The notes under the pieces are model-generated. The model was not told where the DNA came from. It made no database searches and saw only the letters and a list, made by a program, of their open reading frames with translations. DNA of 64,000 nt from Torreya grandis (taxonomy: Eukaryota; Streptophyta; Pinopsida; Cupressales; Taxaceae): positions 2,124,001-2,188,000 of the forward strand of contig JARHVA010000667.1 of NCBI GenBank assembly GCA_037957365.1, in the 5' to 3' direction. Both the position numbers and the translations under genes were made by a program. This document shows, one piece after another, positions 42,838-55,464 of the stretch. How positions within the stretch are numbered: the first letter of the stretch is position 1; each line of letters begins with the position of its first letter.

Positions 42838-45610
42838 TGTTGTCAACCTGGAGTTGCACCCTGATCGAAGACGTGCTGAAATGACTAATCCTCGCTCCCG
42901 TTGAAACAATGGGATCTTCTCACGAGGGTGGATACCTCAATGATGAGAAGAACTTTCAGAGAAAGCTGGTTCCTGTAAGATGTATCTGTGAGAATCTTAA
43001 CTTCTATGCTACAAACTGCCTGGAGAAAAGCGAAGAAAGAATTTGAAAGAAAATCCTAGCTAAAATGGTGATACACCTAATTTGCTTGATCCACTCAAAT
43101 CGAGCTTTTGAGAACACTGATTCAGACAAAGAGGCAGAACTTTAACTCCAATTGATCAATACACATAAATATTTCACGAAAAGGTTTAATCTAATGATCT
43201 AAGCTTGAGAAAAAAAAAAAAAAAGGCTTGATGAAAGGCACTAAAGAACCACTAATATCCACTATAAAATCAGCAAAAAACATTCAAACACAGAACGTGA
43301 CCTGCATAAATGACCAGCGAATAACTAGGTACGAATCTAGATTTGACAAAGAAGAAAGAAAATATACCACTTAAGCAAATCAATAACAAAAGTACATTAT
43401 ACCAGTTACTGAAAATTGAAAAAACACAATCCTCTTCTTATTGATTCTGAAAAAAGTTACAACACAATCTTTGGCAAAAGCTTTCTTGCCAAAAGAGATG
43501 ATTTTTACAATGCTGAAAAGCCATTAATATAGAAAATTACAAAAGCCAAGAGATTGGCGTTGGAAAATAGGAGAGAGGCTAAATCAGTCCAAGTCAACCT
43601 TTACAAAAGTCTATTTTGTCTTCTTCCTCTTTGCATGAAAGCTCCTTGGCGCTAGAATTAGACGGTGAGTTCATACGTTTGACTTTGCTTGTGCATGTTC
43701 GGTTGAGCCATGTCTAAAATTAGAGACCAGCTCTTTGGCATTTGAGAATGGACAGTGGGTTTGTTGAAAGTCCGACCTCTCTTTGCATGGAAGATTACGC
43801 CAAGTTTTCAAAATAGACTCCCCTTGAGCTGCTCTTGTTTGCATGAAAACGACGCCAAACTTTGACTGAGAACTCGATTTGAAGCTGAGTTGGACCTTCG
43901 AATGCATGAGAATGACTAGTCAAACCACAAATAAAACAAATAGTCAACTAAAACGTAGCAATCCGCCAAAAATAGCCCTTGTTCGCATGTATTTTCTCTT
44001 ATTTTGGTTTGCCTATGTCTTGTCTCTTATTTTGTGTCTGCGGGCTTCTATTTTTGGCTTCAACTTCCCGTCGGATTATCTTATCTATATTTTCTTTATT
44101 TAGTCTTGGGATTATCCAAGGTCAACTTCCCGTGGAATATCTATTTCTTATCTTTTTTGCATAGTCAAACCTCCATTTATTTCGGATTTCTTGTTATCTC
44201 TTTGGTTTTTATTCTTGGCTAATTTCCTGCAGACTTCCTGGCTATCCCCTTGGTTTAATTTCCTTTAGAATTCCTACCTTTCGAAAAAAAATGTCCAAGG
44301 CTCCTTTGTTTTTTAATTTCTTGCGGACTTTATGTTCTGTGGATTTCTCCCTGGTCTTATCTTCTTCGGATCCCCTGTTTGCCAACTTTTCCGAAAGAAT
44401 CCTCCAGACAAAAAGTCAAAAGGAAATCCTTCGGACTTTTTGTCTGAAGGATATCGTTATTTCTTTTCTTTGTATTTCATTCCTTCGGGTTTTTTGGTTT
44501 CAAATTCCTGCAAACAAAAAGTCCACGGGAATTGCCCCTTGCCTTCCAAAAAAAACAGCCCTTCGGGTTTTTTGTCATGATCCTTTCCCGAAGGGCAGGT
44601 GCCCTTTGGGTTTTTTGCAAACATCTTTCCCGAAGTTGAAGTGAACCTTCCCGAAGGGTACCCTACCCTTCGGGTTTTTTGTTAACGACCCTTCCGAAGG
44701 GTACCTTGCCCTTTGGGTTTTTAAACAGCCCCTCGGACTTTTCAAACAGCCCCTTCCAAAGCGAATAACCTTTAAGAAAAATGCACTCGGGTTTTTTGAA
44801 GGGCACCCAGACTTTTGTAAAGGACCTTCCCGAAGGGTAAGTGCCCTTCGAGATTTTTCTAAAAGTCCTTTTCTTTGCCAAAGAACTACCCCTTTCTAAT
44901 TTTGTCGGACTTTTTGTAAGGCACCTGGACTTTTTGTAATGGACCTTCTCAAAGGGTAAGTGCCCTTCGGGATTTTCCTAAAAGTCCTTTTCCTCACCAA
45001 AGAAATGCCCCTTGAATTCTTTTGGACTTTTATAAAGTCCTTGAAATCTTATTTCACTTGGACTTTTTACCTCGGACAAAAAGTCTGAGTGAAATTGTTC
45101 TTATAGTTAGCCCAAAAGAAATTATGAGAAAGACAATGCCTATGAGATAAAACACTTGGGGAAAGAGTCCACCTGGGAAAAAATCTGAGAAAATAACCCT
45201 GCATGATGCTGCGTTTGATCCCATGCTTTCATTGAAAGTGAACCTACAGGCCTGTAGGTTAACTTCAAGGATGGCTGTAGCTATTAATTCTTTATTGGCT
45301 CCTATACACCTTACAAAGTCATTCCTTCTACAGGTCTAGAGCTTTAAGACTGTATGTGACATTTTGAACAGGGGATATGGCCTTTGAACTTGTTGTAGGT
45401 GTCTTTCCTTGGCTTATACTTGGCTGTAGATGGCTCCTTGGGTGGCTGTAGGCATGCGTTTAAAGACCCCAAGCCTCACTGAACTTCACAAAACCCTTTT
45501 TCTTTTCATTATTCAGGACCCAAAATGGATTTAAAAGACAAACTAGCACCATATGCAGAGTTTCAAATATTAGGGGTGACAATTTGGCCTGTGGGGCAAA
45601 ATTGTCAACA
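42838..45610 (-). mobile_element. Diverged family A-like solo LTR
   Basis: 2773 bp, begins TGTTGTCAACC and ends ATTGTCAACA on the plus strand, with a perfect 5-bp duplication GTCAT (42833-42837 and 45611-45615). It shares the GGTGATACACC-type R/U5 text (43069) and palindromic CCGAAGGG/CCCTTCGGG modules (44440-44990) with family A, but most of the sequence is diverged. No internal region. Confidence 0.85.
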
Positions 45611-45615
45611 GTCAT

Positions 45616-45678
45616 GTCTCAAGACTGTGATTCCTATACTCGGGCAAACAAGAATGGAATGATTTGCTCTTATACCAC
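45616..45678 (-). other. Leader and primer site of old element L0
   Basis: Minus strand TGGTATAAGAGC (45666-45677) is one base off the initiator-Met primer site TGGTATCAGAGC, one base from a TG/CA boundary at 45679. L0 gag lies downstream in the same sense once the solo LTR at 42838-45610 is removed. Confidence 0.6.
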
Positions 45679-46959
45679 TGATCTGGATTTTTATTTGGAA
45701 TCTGGTGGAACACACACTAATTTGTATGAATTTAATGTCTTATAGAAGCAATGAACCAAGCCACATAAATGGTCACAACAAATAACAATGTACTGCAATG
45801 TAAGTGAAGCTTTATTGACGCAAAGAGTAGCATATAAGAAGGGTAACAATCTCTATGAAGAAATGTGAAGCTACAATATTTAGCCATCTCCGAGAAGAGA
45901 TGTGAAGCTACAATAGTTAGCAATCTTTGAGAAGAGATGTGAAGCTAAAATATTTTGATTTTTACATTTGAATGCCAATTGCTTTATATATATTTTTAGA
46001 AGGAAATGTGCAGTCTAAAAATAGAAAATGAAGATATTCGACTTGGAATCTAAAAATTCATGGGACAAGTGTTCCCCCAAGCAATTGAGAGATTTTTTCA
46101 TGACCAGAAACTCATACAAATACAAAAATACATTTTTTCTAGTTTAGGTTATTTTTATAGATTTTTTAGGCCCTTTGAAGTCTTCTTGAGGTACTTTTAA
46201 TCACTTTTGGGTTCCTTCAAATCTTTCGTAGGTTCACTTCATGAGCTTTCCAACACATTATAATTTTGAATTCCCAGATATACTCAAGGATTTATAACCT
46301 TGACAAGGTGATGTGCTAGTGATATAATAACTATTTTGGTATTTTGTTGTAAAGACTGTTCCGAACTGCCACATGGATCATGACAGTTACAAGAAACACA
46401 ATTGCTCGCCTTTTGACAGTTTATATCCTTTATTTTGTTGTTTTAGGAAATGTTTTAGGACAACTCTATAGAACACCCCCAGCTTTGTTAGGGCTATGTG
46501 ACATAGGATAAAAGGAGTTAGGACTTCACAGTTTGACCACTATTACTTAGGATGATCCTCAAGCTTGTGGTAAAGATGACATGTGGCATAGAGCACCATC
46601 GTTGAACCATGAGACGATCAAAGCAGACCCCCCTTAGTTATAGACACTTAGCTTCAATAAGAAGGGTTTGATTATTATTAGAAATAAGGTTGTCGTTTGT
46701 GAATAACATCATTTTTAATTGAATAGAAATTGGAAAAGCATGTTAAAGCTTGTAGAATTAGTTCATTGTAACAAAATAAATTAGGTTATGTCAATTTTCT
46801 CATGATGTAGATATCTATGCTTTTTATGGTATTCTTGTCATGAAACAAATCATATAAGCATGCCTCACTTTATGTTTGTGTATAAAGTATTTTCCAGTTC
46901 TAAAAATGTTAATGAAAATTGTACGTTTTAGAAAATAATTCGTTTCTATTCATTTACAG
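45679..46959. other. Probable L0 5' LTR start, then unidentified DNA
   Basis: The sequence from 45679 (TGATCTGG) should be the L0 LTR, in minus orientation; I cannot find its outer end. A 37-bp minisatellite lies at 45857-45955. From about 46300 to 46959 I see AT-rich DNA with no gene motif, probably including the intron before the first LRR exon. Confidence 0.4.
45857..45955. repeat. 37-bp minisatellite, 2.7 units
   Basis: Units start at 45857, 45894 and 45931 with GAAGAGATGTGAAGCTACAA. The first unit has one A/G change and the last is cut short. Confidence 0.85.
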
Positions 46960-48017
46960 GCATATTTCATATAATCAATTTCGTGGACCTATACCTAAAA
47001 GATTTTCACGTTTAAAGAATTTAATATCTTTGTAAGCCTCTATACCTTTCGATTCTTTGTTTTAAGGTTTCAATGTTAACATCTCAAAGTTTATGAAGCT
47101 AACAAGGAACAAATTTCTTCTCTTGCAGTAGGGCATCTAGCAACAACTTTGATGGTAAAATACCAGATTTCATTGCTAACTGGACAAACATTTCAACCTT
47201 GTGAGAGGACTTTTCTGCTATGTGATGTCAATGACTAATTTATATTTTGTCTATAGAGACACCATATGCAAAAGAAAGAATACAAAGATACTTTTCGGTG
47301 CCTTTGCATGACGGAGGGAAGGAGAGAGATTATTCGCCATTGTCCTTCAGCTTTAGAATCCATGGTACCTTAAATAGAATTCAGTATGCAAATGTTTGAA
47401 CCAAAAGAATTGTGATTTCCTTGTTGCAGGAGACTTCAAGCTAGTTCCCTCAAGGGTCCGTTCAGGCTTGATTAAATTGGAGGACTTGTAAGAATTTATT
47501 TATCCACCAATTTCATACCCTCGTTCAGACTATTACCTTTAATATATTGTGTCTAGAGAGTATGAATAGAAAATTTCATTTTCCTTTTATCTCCATACCC
47601 CTCTAAGCTGAACTTAATAGTTTATCTCTTCATTGTCATCGATAAACACATGTTTTTGTTTATAAGCTTAGTTGAGCATATTCATTCAGTGTGATTGGAT
47701 TTTAATTGTTCTATTTGATTCCATATTTAAGCAGGGCGATAAGCGATCTAACTAGTGGTCGATCAAATTTGTCATTTTTGCAAAATCTAAAGAAACTGAG
47801 AACATTGTGAGTAGATGATTATCAAAATTTAGGTGTATTGTTTGAACTTTTGAAGTATAGATGGAACTTTGGAGGTCGATATTTTCAAAGTGATTACTTA
47901 TTGGACATATTCTTCTGTATTCCTGACTAAATTTTCTCTTTGTAGAGTGCTAAGAAATGCCTTGATTTATGGAGAAATTCCACCATCCATTGGAAACTTC
48001 ACGAAATTGAAGATATT
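46960..48017 (+). pseudogene. LRR receptor-like kinase fragment (LRR class VIII-2 type)
   Basis: Five exons, each one leucine-rich repeat, are separated by introns with AG and GT borders: 46960-47031, 47129-47200, 47430-47487, 47735-47806, 47946-48017. Four are exactly 72 bp and share one intron phase (codon split 2+1). They encode YNQFRGPIPKRFSRLKNL, NNFDGKIPDFIANWTNI, RLQASSLKGP, AISDLTSGRSNLSFLQNLKK and LRNALIYGEIPPSIGNFTKL. The order matches the ectodomain of plant LRR-VIII-2 kinases, where malectin and kinase domains follow. Exon 3 is 58 bp with an in-frame TAA, so it is broken. I find no further LRR, malectin, membrane or kinase sequence up to 49345: a truncated gene. Confidence 0.8.
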
Positions 48018-49345
48018 GTGAGTCAATAATCTCAAACATCATGTATATGTATTTTCAAGCTATATGTCAATTAGTAAATTTAAATGTAGAACATATTGTC
48101 TCATATTTCTTCTTGGGGAAAAATTAATATGGATTAAAGTAAACAAGGTGAAACTATATACTGTTCAAATTTGATATGGGTTCTTTTATTGTTTGCATTT
48201 CATGTCGTTAGAAGAATCATATAAAACATATCTAAAAGGTTTGTTGGATAAGAACCCAAGGGAAGAATTTATAGGGTTAAAAGCAGCAAAAGAGATGCAT
48301 GAGAGGATGAAATGGTTCTGTGTTACCAAGCTGTTTGCAATCTATGAGAATGGTTGTATTTATACATAAAGTTGAATGCTGTTCAGAACATTTAGAGGAA
48401 CAAAGCAAGTTTTACAATCACTTTCGATCACATTTTTCTGTTCGTTTTATAATGTACTAGAGATACGCTTTATTTTACACAATTCAGTATACATAATACA
48501 AGAGAGACACAAGTTCCATGCATATCATGCATACTTGGATTTCCAAATATAACTCATCTAAGATAGGAAAATATGACCAGGATAAAGCAAAAAAAAAGCA
48601 GAAAGCTATCTTAAGCTTTTTACAACTGCTCAACTATGAGTTCAAAACGATATAACACTGACCTAAAAATGTTTGAAGCTTACAACCATTGTACCCTAGT
48701 GATGTATCCCTGCCCTCAAGCCCATGTCTCAAGAGTACACAGACATTTTAGATTCTTAGGGACAAGAACAAGATACCCCATGCCATCCCTAGCCAAGAGG
48801 GAGGGTACCCTATTGGTTCTTGAGATTTTTTGGCCCTTCTTGGGATGTTCTAGGTATGTTCCCCTATTTCTTTCAACTGCAGACTCCTACAAGTAAGTGG
48901 GATGGCTTGAGGACATATGAAAGTCCCCTACGACATCCTAGATGCATTCCAATAGTCTTTGGGATGCCACATGGACTTTTATTAGTCCTTGAGCCATCTC
49001 AGAATTCTCTGGGACATTGCAAGGGACTTCCAAACATACCCAAGCCTTCCCAGACACTCATAGGAGTTCCTGGCTGATGGAACAAGTGAGAAAAACATGA
49101 AAGTGTTGTGCTCGTTACATTGGTCATTATCATGTCAGTCAAATCTCCTTCTTTTACCTAAGATAAGTTTTCTCCCTTCAGAATTATATTGTTTCAACTT
49201 TGTTGGTTGCTTTGTCGTCATATGAATGAATTATGGATTTTTGTTAACAAATATCAAAGTAGCTACAACTTAATAAAGACAAGTACAAAAACATTTATGA
49301 AAAATGCTTAGGGAAGCACGAGAGAATGCATATGCTCATATTAGT
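48018..49345. other. Unidentified DNA downstream of the LRR fragment
   Basis: I see no further exons. About 48700-49080 contains loosely repeated phrases such as TTGGGATG, CTTGAG and CCTAG in a GC-richer stretch. ORFs at 48636-48896 and 48820-49077 have no recognisable domain and I do not call them. Confidence 0.4.
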
Positions 49346-50912
49346 TGTATTGGAATCGTTATAGCTTGGAATTGCACCCTTGTGAAAGAGTTCTTTAGGC
49401 CCCCTCACTTCCAGTTACAAGCATGGGGACAACCTCAGGATGTGGGTATCTTATAGTGAGGTTGAACCTCTAGGCTTTTTTATGAGGCTAGTTCCTCAGA
49501 TACTTCACTTTAGCTCTTGATCTCATACTAAAATCTACTGTCAGCTAAGGAAAAGGGATAGGAGGATTACTTGAAAAGAAAATCTAAGCTAAGGGAGGTG
49601 ATGCACCAAAAGAAGTGATCCACTTGGTCTGGGAAAGGAGCCAACTACTGATGAATCCAAAGAAGACACAGGCTATTCTGGTTCTATCTCAAGGCCATAG
49701 GTATGGAGCTTTTGCGTGGAGGTTGGAGAGAAGCCTTACACTTTGAAGGATAACAAACTAGGTCTAAGGGAGACACTATGAACTGATAACGCTTCAAAGG
49801 AGCTCGACACATAGACACTTCACACAAATTTGCACAAAACCAAGGGGACTAAAAGCAAGGTGTTGGAAGAAATCGTAGGTGATGAATAACAATCATACAT
49901 TCTACAAAATGAAACCAAATGTGCACACTTGTTTTAATCGGAAACAAAAAAAGTCTTCCTTGTATGGCTTCAAAAGATTCTTTTACAAAGCAATTTTTAC
50001 AGAGTGATTCTATCGCCAATCCGGAGATAATTTGCTTGGCACGAAGGCCTCTATTTATATAGAAAAGGAGGAAGAGAGAAGGGGAAGAAAGAAGTCGCTG
50101 ATGGCGGGAATTCTGACATTGCACTTTCTTGTTGCCCCTTAATGTGCCGCTCAGGATCAGTAGACAATACTCTCGAGCCCCTCCCGTCTTTAAGACTTCC
50201 TTTGACGTGTCTGAAAAGTCATGCTATGAGCAACTGGAATGTTTCTTCTTGGCATGATGCATTTAAGTGTTGAACAACGATTTCAGGTAGTGAACCATGG
50301 CGGATGAGAGCCTTCATAATTTCCAGCTACCAGCCGCTCAGACTCTCCCATGTTTATTGATCATTCTTGTGCCACTTGTTCTTTACTGATTGGCCCCTTC
50401 TGCTCTAGTTACGTCACGTGGTAGCCTTCCATTCGTTGCATCATGATTTTCGTGTTGTTGGACCTAGCCTAAGTCGAGCACTTGTAGAATCCCGATTTAC
50501 TCTATGTAGAGTAATTCGGGTTCTTTGGCCTCTCCAACTTCTGACTTTCCCAGATCCTTCATTTATAAAGCCTTTTAAGTAGAGTACTTGGAGAAACCTG
50601 ATTTACTCTATGCAGAGTAATTCGGGTTCTCTAAGACTACTTACTTTGGGCTTGTCCATCTTGAAGTCTTCTCACTTAGCTGTTTCCCAAGCCTCAAGAC
50701 TTCAGGGTTTTCAAACCCAATTACTTCCAACAGCTAGTCGCTTATCCTGATTTTGACATCCATTGGCCCGTCATTTTCTTCGGACACTTGGTCTCGGGTT
50801 TTTCTTCTCGACTTATTTCTTTTGAGCAAATCTCCCTAAGGAATTTCTTCGGATAATTTCTTTGCAGGAATTCCTTCAGACTTTTTGTCCGAGTTTGTCT
50901 TCGAAAACTACC
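49346..50912 (-). repeat. Truncated, diverged family A-like LTR
   Basis: It starts near TGTATTGGAATCG, contains GGAATTGCACCC, GGTGATGCACC (49598) and a TATA-like tract (about 50053-50060, minus strand), and ends in palindromic module remnants (50850-50900). The promoter-distal end is missing where it meets the plus LTR at 50913. It keeps about 1.57 of the usual 2.4-2.8 kb. Confidence 0.5.
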
Positions 50913-53242
50913 TATTGACATTTTTGCCCTTCAGGGCAAAATTGTCAACCTTACTATTTAGAAGATGGTCTTATGTGGGTACTGAATAATGAAAGGAAAA
51001 GGTTTTGCAGAGTTCAATCAAGCCTAAATGCATATTTATAGCGACCCAAGGAGCCATCTACAGCCAGGTATAAGTAAAGGAAAGAGCCTGCAGCAAAAGA
51101 AGTATTTCCTTCGGACTTTTTGTTCGAAGGAATACTTCAGAGGATCACAAAGGAAACACTTGCAGCCTCCCAAAAGGTCTGCCAAAAGCAAAAAAGCCCA
51201 AGGAGTAATTCCTTTGGACTTTTTGTCCGAAGGAATTCCTTCGGACAAAAGTCCGAAGAAATCCGAGAAAGAAGTCAGAAAGTCCTAAGAAAATTCAAAG
51301 GTAAGGACCACTGCAAAAAGCTCGGGTGCCCTACAAAAAGCCCGAGTGCCGTACAATTTTTCCGAAGGCCATTTCTAAGAAACAAGCCCTTGCGGAGGGC
51401 ACTTGGTCGGTGTCTGTACCTTTGCACATTTTCTGAAGGGCATTTTGCCGATGGTAAAGAGAAGACAAGAGTAATTCCTTCGGACGTTTTGTCCAAAGGA
51501 ATTCATTTTGCCAATGGTAAAGAGAAGACAAGAGTAATTCGATCGGACTTTTTGTTCGAAGGAATTCCTTTGGACAACAAGTTCGAAGAAATTCGGAGAA
51601 AATACAAGGAAAAACCCATGGAATAAAGCCAACAAGGCAAAAGAGAAAGACAAAGGGATCCTTCGGACAAAAGTCTGAAGGAATTCCTTCGGACTTTTTG
51701 TCCGAAGGAATACTTCGGAGGATAAACAGAGATAAAAGCCCGAAGGAAAAGATAAGGACAATTCAAGCGGACAATTTGCCTGAAGGAAATCCATGGAAAG
51801 GCATAACAGGAAAGTCCAAAGACAGGTCTGAGGAAATAAACCTGAGGCAAATGCAGTCAAGAACAAAAGATCTGAAGGAGAGACCAAAAGCATAAATTCC
51901 GAAGGAAATCCAAAGCTTCGGAAAAGTTGCAAACAAAAAAGACAAAGGAGATATCCGACAAACTGTCCGCTAGAAAGTGGACTAAAAAAATATCCGAAGA
52001 AAATTTTTGGACCAAAGATAAGTCCGCGGGAATAAACCCAAGAACAACGCATGCACACAAATAGAAATAGAAAATAAATAGCCAGAAAATAAATTCAACC
52101 TGAATATATCTCACTCAGCAAGGAGTTTTCCATGCAAGCACTTTCGTCCGTCTTAAGCTCGTAACGTTCCAACAGCTCAATCGAAGTTCCAAATTTGGAC
52201 GTTGAGTTGACTGTTCTAGATTTAGAGTTGACTAATTGTTAAACGCCGCATCTACTAGGAGTTTTTCATACAAAGGAGAATGATCTAAACGTCCAACTCA
52301 ACGTATCAAACGGTCAACTCAGTGTTTCAAACGTCCAACTCAGCGTTTCAAACATTCCAACTCGACTTCCAATGGATCAAGTCAGAGTTATAAAATTGAC
52401 ATTGGCATGGATTTCATGCATGATATTATCATCTCATACTTTCAAACGTTCCAACAGCTCGTGTAGAAGCTGAAATTGACATTGGCAAGGATTTCCATGC
52501 AAAGAGAGGTGGGCGTTTCAATAAACAAAAGACAAGTCCACTTCCTCAAGTGCAAGGAGCTTCATGCAAAGACAAAGGGAAAACATATTTTATTGAAAGG
52601 CAAAGCCTTGAGTTATTCTAAGTTGATCCTCCTCTTTCTTTTTCAATGCCAATCTTTGGCTTTTGTAATTCTCTATAAAATGGCTTTCAGCCTTGATTAA
52701 AAATCATCCATCTCTTGGCAAGACCAGATTCTGCCATTGGTGAGTTGTGTAACCTCTTCAATCAATAGGACTATACTTTTAGATTTCAAATGTTAGTATA
52801 GTGTATATTCATTCAACAATTTGCATATGTTAGTACAGTGTGGTTTTCCTACAGCGCCTATGGTAGGTTCTTTTGATGTGTGTTTCCATTAAAGCCTCCC
52901 TGTCAAGCTCCCCGCAGTGTGGTCCTTTTACCAGTTAAAGTGTATGTATGTGTTCTTATGGTTCAGAGTGTGAGTGTGAGTAGATCAAACTTGTTTGGTG
53001 CATCACTAGCTTAGGTTAGGTTTTGTTTTTTAGTAATCCTTCTCTCTTTTCACCCCCCCATTATATATATATGTATTATCAACTTACTGGAATAACTCAG
53101 ATGCATCAAAGGGAGCTAGCCCTTATCTAGAGACTCTCCTCTCAGTTTTGCCATACCCACAGGCAAGAGAGGAGTTTCCATTGTGATGCGTGGAAGACAA
53201 GTTTTCAGCCTCCTGTCAAGGGTGCAATCCATTGCGTCAACA
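50913..53242 (+). repeat. Diverged family A-like LTR
   Basis: The start TATTGACATTTTTGCCC corresponds to the complement of the end of the LTR at 42838-45610, including shared GGAGCCATCTACAGCCA. The end GCGTCAACA at 53242 follows the conserved GGGTGCAATCC. It holds palindromic modules (51100-51720). I find no matching 5-bp flanks (CTACC, GATAT), so it is a rearranged remnant or one LTR of a broken element. Confidence 0.6.
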
Positions 53243-54245
53243 GATATCATAACTGAGGGAGTGAAATATCTCTTGAAGGGTTGCATTTTGGAGGTGATAT
53301 TTCAGTCATCTCAATTGGAGCAAAATTTGTGGCCATTGGCCAATTTTGGGAGAAATCGATTTGGTGAGTTTGTGGAAGTTGCATAGCTATCTTTTGGTGT
53401 TGGTTTCTATATAGCTTGGTATTGATTTTTCCTTGGTTAAGAGAGCAGATTGCATTGTAGAGAAAGCTGATATAAAAATCAGATATTTACAGTCAAGGAA
53501 GGACGCCATTAGGAGGGACGTTTTTGCTTGTGGGGGTTCCATTTTGCATCGATTCTCTGCTTGGCTTGGTGTGTCCCCTTCCTTGGAGCATGGAGATGGT
53601 ATTAGATGCTTGAGGCAGTGCATATTATTTTAAATTTGAGTTCAGACCAAAACAGGGGCGGCTGGCTTGGAAAATTTGATTTGGCTTGAGAGATCATCCT
53701 TTCACTGGGAAATTGCTTGCTCCATCTATTCTCAAGGGCGCCTCTATCCCACTAGGGTTCATTGCATATAGTGCATCCTTTAGTATAGTTTATATTTGCA
53801 GCTATAGGTGTACGTCCATACCAGCATACCATATAATTGTAATTCTTGTTTATGCCAAGAGTCTTGGCTAGTTTAGTGGAGCATTGTATCAAATCATCAA
53901 TACAATTAAGAATCACAAGTTGCTGGTCATTTATGGTTATCTTTTGAGCATTTGAATTGAGATAGTAGGTTGCATGCCAACTGTTCGACTAAATGTCCAT
54001 TGGCTGTAAGTGATTAGTTTGCTTTGTGAATTCATCTAATTGCATAGAAAAGAACAAAACCTGCATCTAAAACTCAGCATTGTCATTCTTAAAACTTCTT
54101 GAAGCTTTAATCCATCGTCATTTAAACAAATCATCAAAACTGTGACAAAAACCAGCAAGAAGCACTTTGCTTACAAAGTGTTTGAAAAAATTACAAGGAA
54201 GCAAATTGAGACAATTAAGAGCAGATTGGGCAAGGATTGTTACAG
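53243..54245. other. Unidentified DNA between LTRs
   Basis: I recognise no coding domain, primer site or terminal repeat. ORFs are short. It could be leader or LTR of another element, or old unique DNA. Confidence 0.4.
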
Positions 54246-55149
54246 TGAATGGCTAGTTTGCTGCCTTGATTTTGATGTTTGCGGACTCGTCACCCCTTTG
54301 GCAATTTCTTCGGCTTTTTGCAATTGAACCTTCTCGAAGGGAAGACGTCCCTTCGGAAGAGGGGAGAGGGTCTCTTTTCAGCAGCTGAGAGTCCCCTGCA
54401 AGGGCACTTGCCCTTCGGGTTCCTTCGGGCTGCCTTGGTCTTCTTAATTCCTTCGGACAAATTTTGAAGGAATTCCTTCAGACATTTTGTCTGAAGGAAA
54501 TCTTTCTTCATGCTTTGGCCCTTTCTTTCTTTGGGTTCCCAATCCCTTTGAATTCCTTCGGACATTTTGCCCGAAGGAAATGTGCCTTCAAGTTTTGGTC
54601 TTCATGTCTTGGTCCTTTTCTTTGTGAATTTCTTCGGACAAAATGTCCAAAGGAATTCCTTAGGGCACTTTGTCTGAAGGAATTCACCTTTGGTTCTTCC
54701 TTGGATTTCCTTCGGACTTTGAGTCCCTTGTCTTGTCTTTTCTTTGGATTTCCTTCGGATAGAAAATCCGAAGGAATCCTTTGCCATTTCTCTCTTCCCC
54801 AAATATGCTCACTGCCCTTCGCAAAGGCCCTTTGGGTCTTGAAATGCCCCTTCGGAACTATTGATTTGGTCCTGCCACCGACCAAGGTGCCCTCTGCAGC
54901 CTGCTGAACGGTCCAGTTCGTAACCCGACTGCCCTCCGCAAGGGCACTCTATCCTCGGAGCTTTGTAAAAGACTTATATCTCTTTGAAGTTGGCCCATTC
55001 CTTTGCCAAAAGGCTTGTGAAAACTAGATACCCACAGTGAAATAAACCTCTGGATCAACTCGAAACATCTACAAATCTCAAGTCACTTGGATTTTTATAG
55101 AACAGGTCTACTACAAAGGGAAATGGCACAATTGCAGTAGGGGGAATAC
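54246..55149 (-). repeat. Truncated family A-like LTR
   Basis: From GAATGGCTAGTTTGC and GGACTCGTCACCCC it follows the order seen at 61340-61570 (GAAGGGAAGACGTCCC, GAGAGTCCCCTGCAAGGGC), then palindromic modules (54440-54780). It lacks the R/U5 half and the normal GGTCAACA end. It stops where the LTR of element Y begins (55150). Confidence 0.55.
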
Positions 55150-55464
55150 TGTTGACCATTTTTGGCCCTGTAGGTCAAAATAGGTCTCCTTCCCCTGCTA
55201 TTTTGAGCCAGTTCAAATTTTGGGTTGCACAAGTCTTTCAGCAAAAGAATGAACCAGTTCAAAGAATGCAAGGTTTTTTACAAAGCTTCTTCAAACATTT
55301 TGTCCGAAGAAATTCACAAGGAAAGAGACCGAAAATGTTCAAGACACTTTTCCTTAAGGTTGGAAAAAGTGGTTCAACGTCGGGGTTCAACGACATGATC
55401 TTTCCAAGAGCTTTGAACTTTGAACTTTGAACTTAACAGCGATGAACCATTGAACCGTTGAACC

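Noticed and set aside
48636..49077. Two overlapping ORFs of about 85 aa as a host gene
   Set aside because: No domain, no splice pattern, no homologous signal I recognise.
49346..50950. Reading the LTR at 49346 as a full solo LTR ending at 50950 with TTAGT/TTACT flanks
   Set aside because: The bases 50913-50950 align better with the start of the plus LTR 50913-53242, so the apparent end and flank match are probably coincidence.
51120..52058. 168- and 227-aa ORFs on opposite strands
   Set aside because: Inside a diverged LTR; open frames on both strands over palindromes, no domain.
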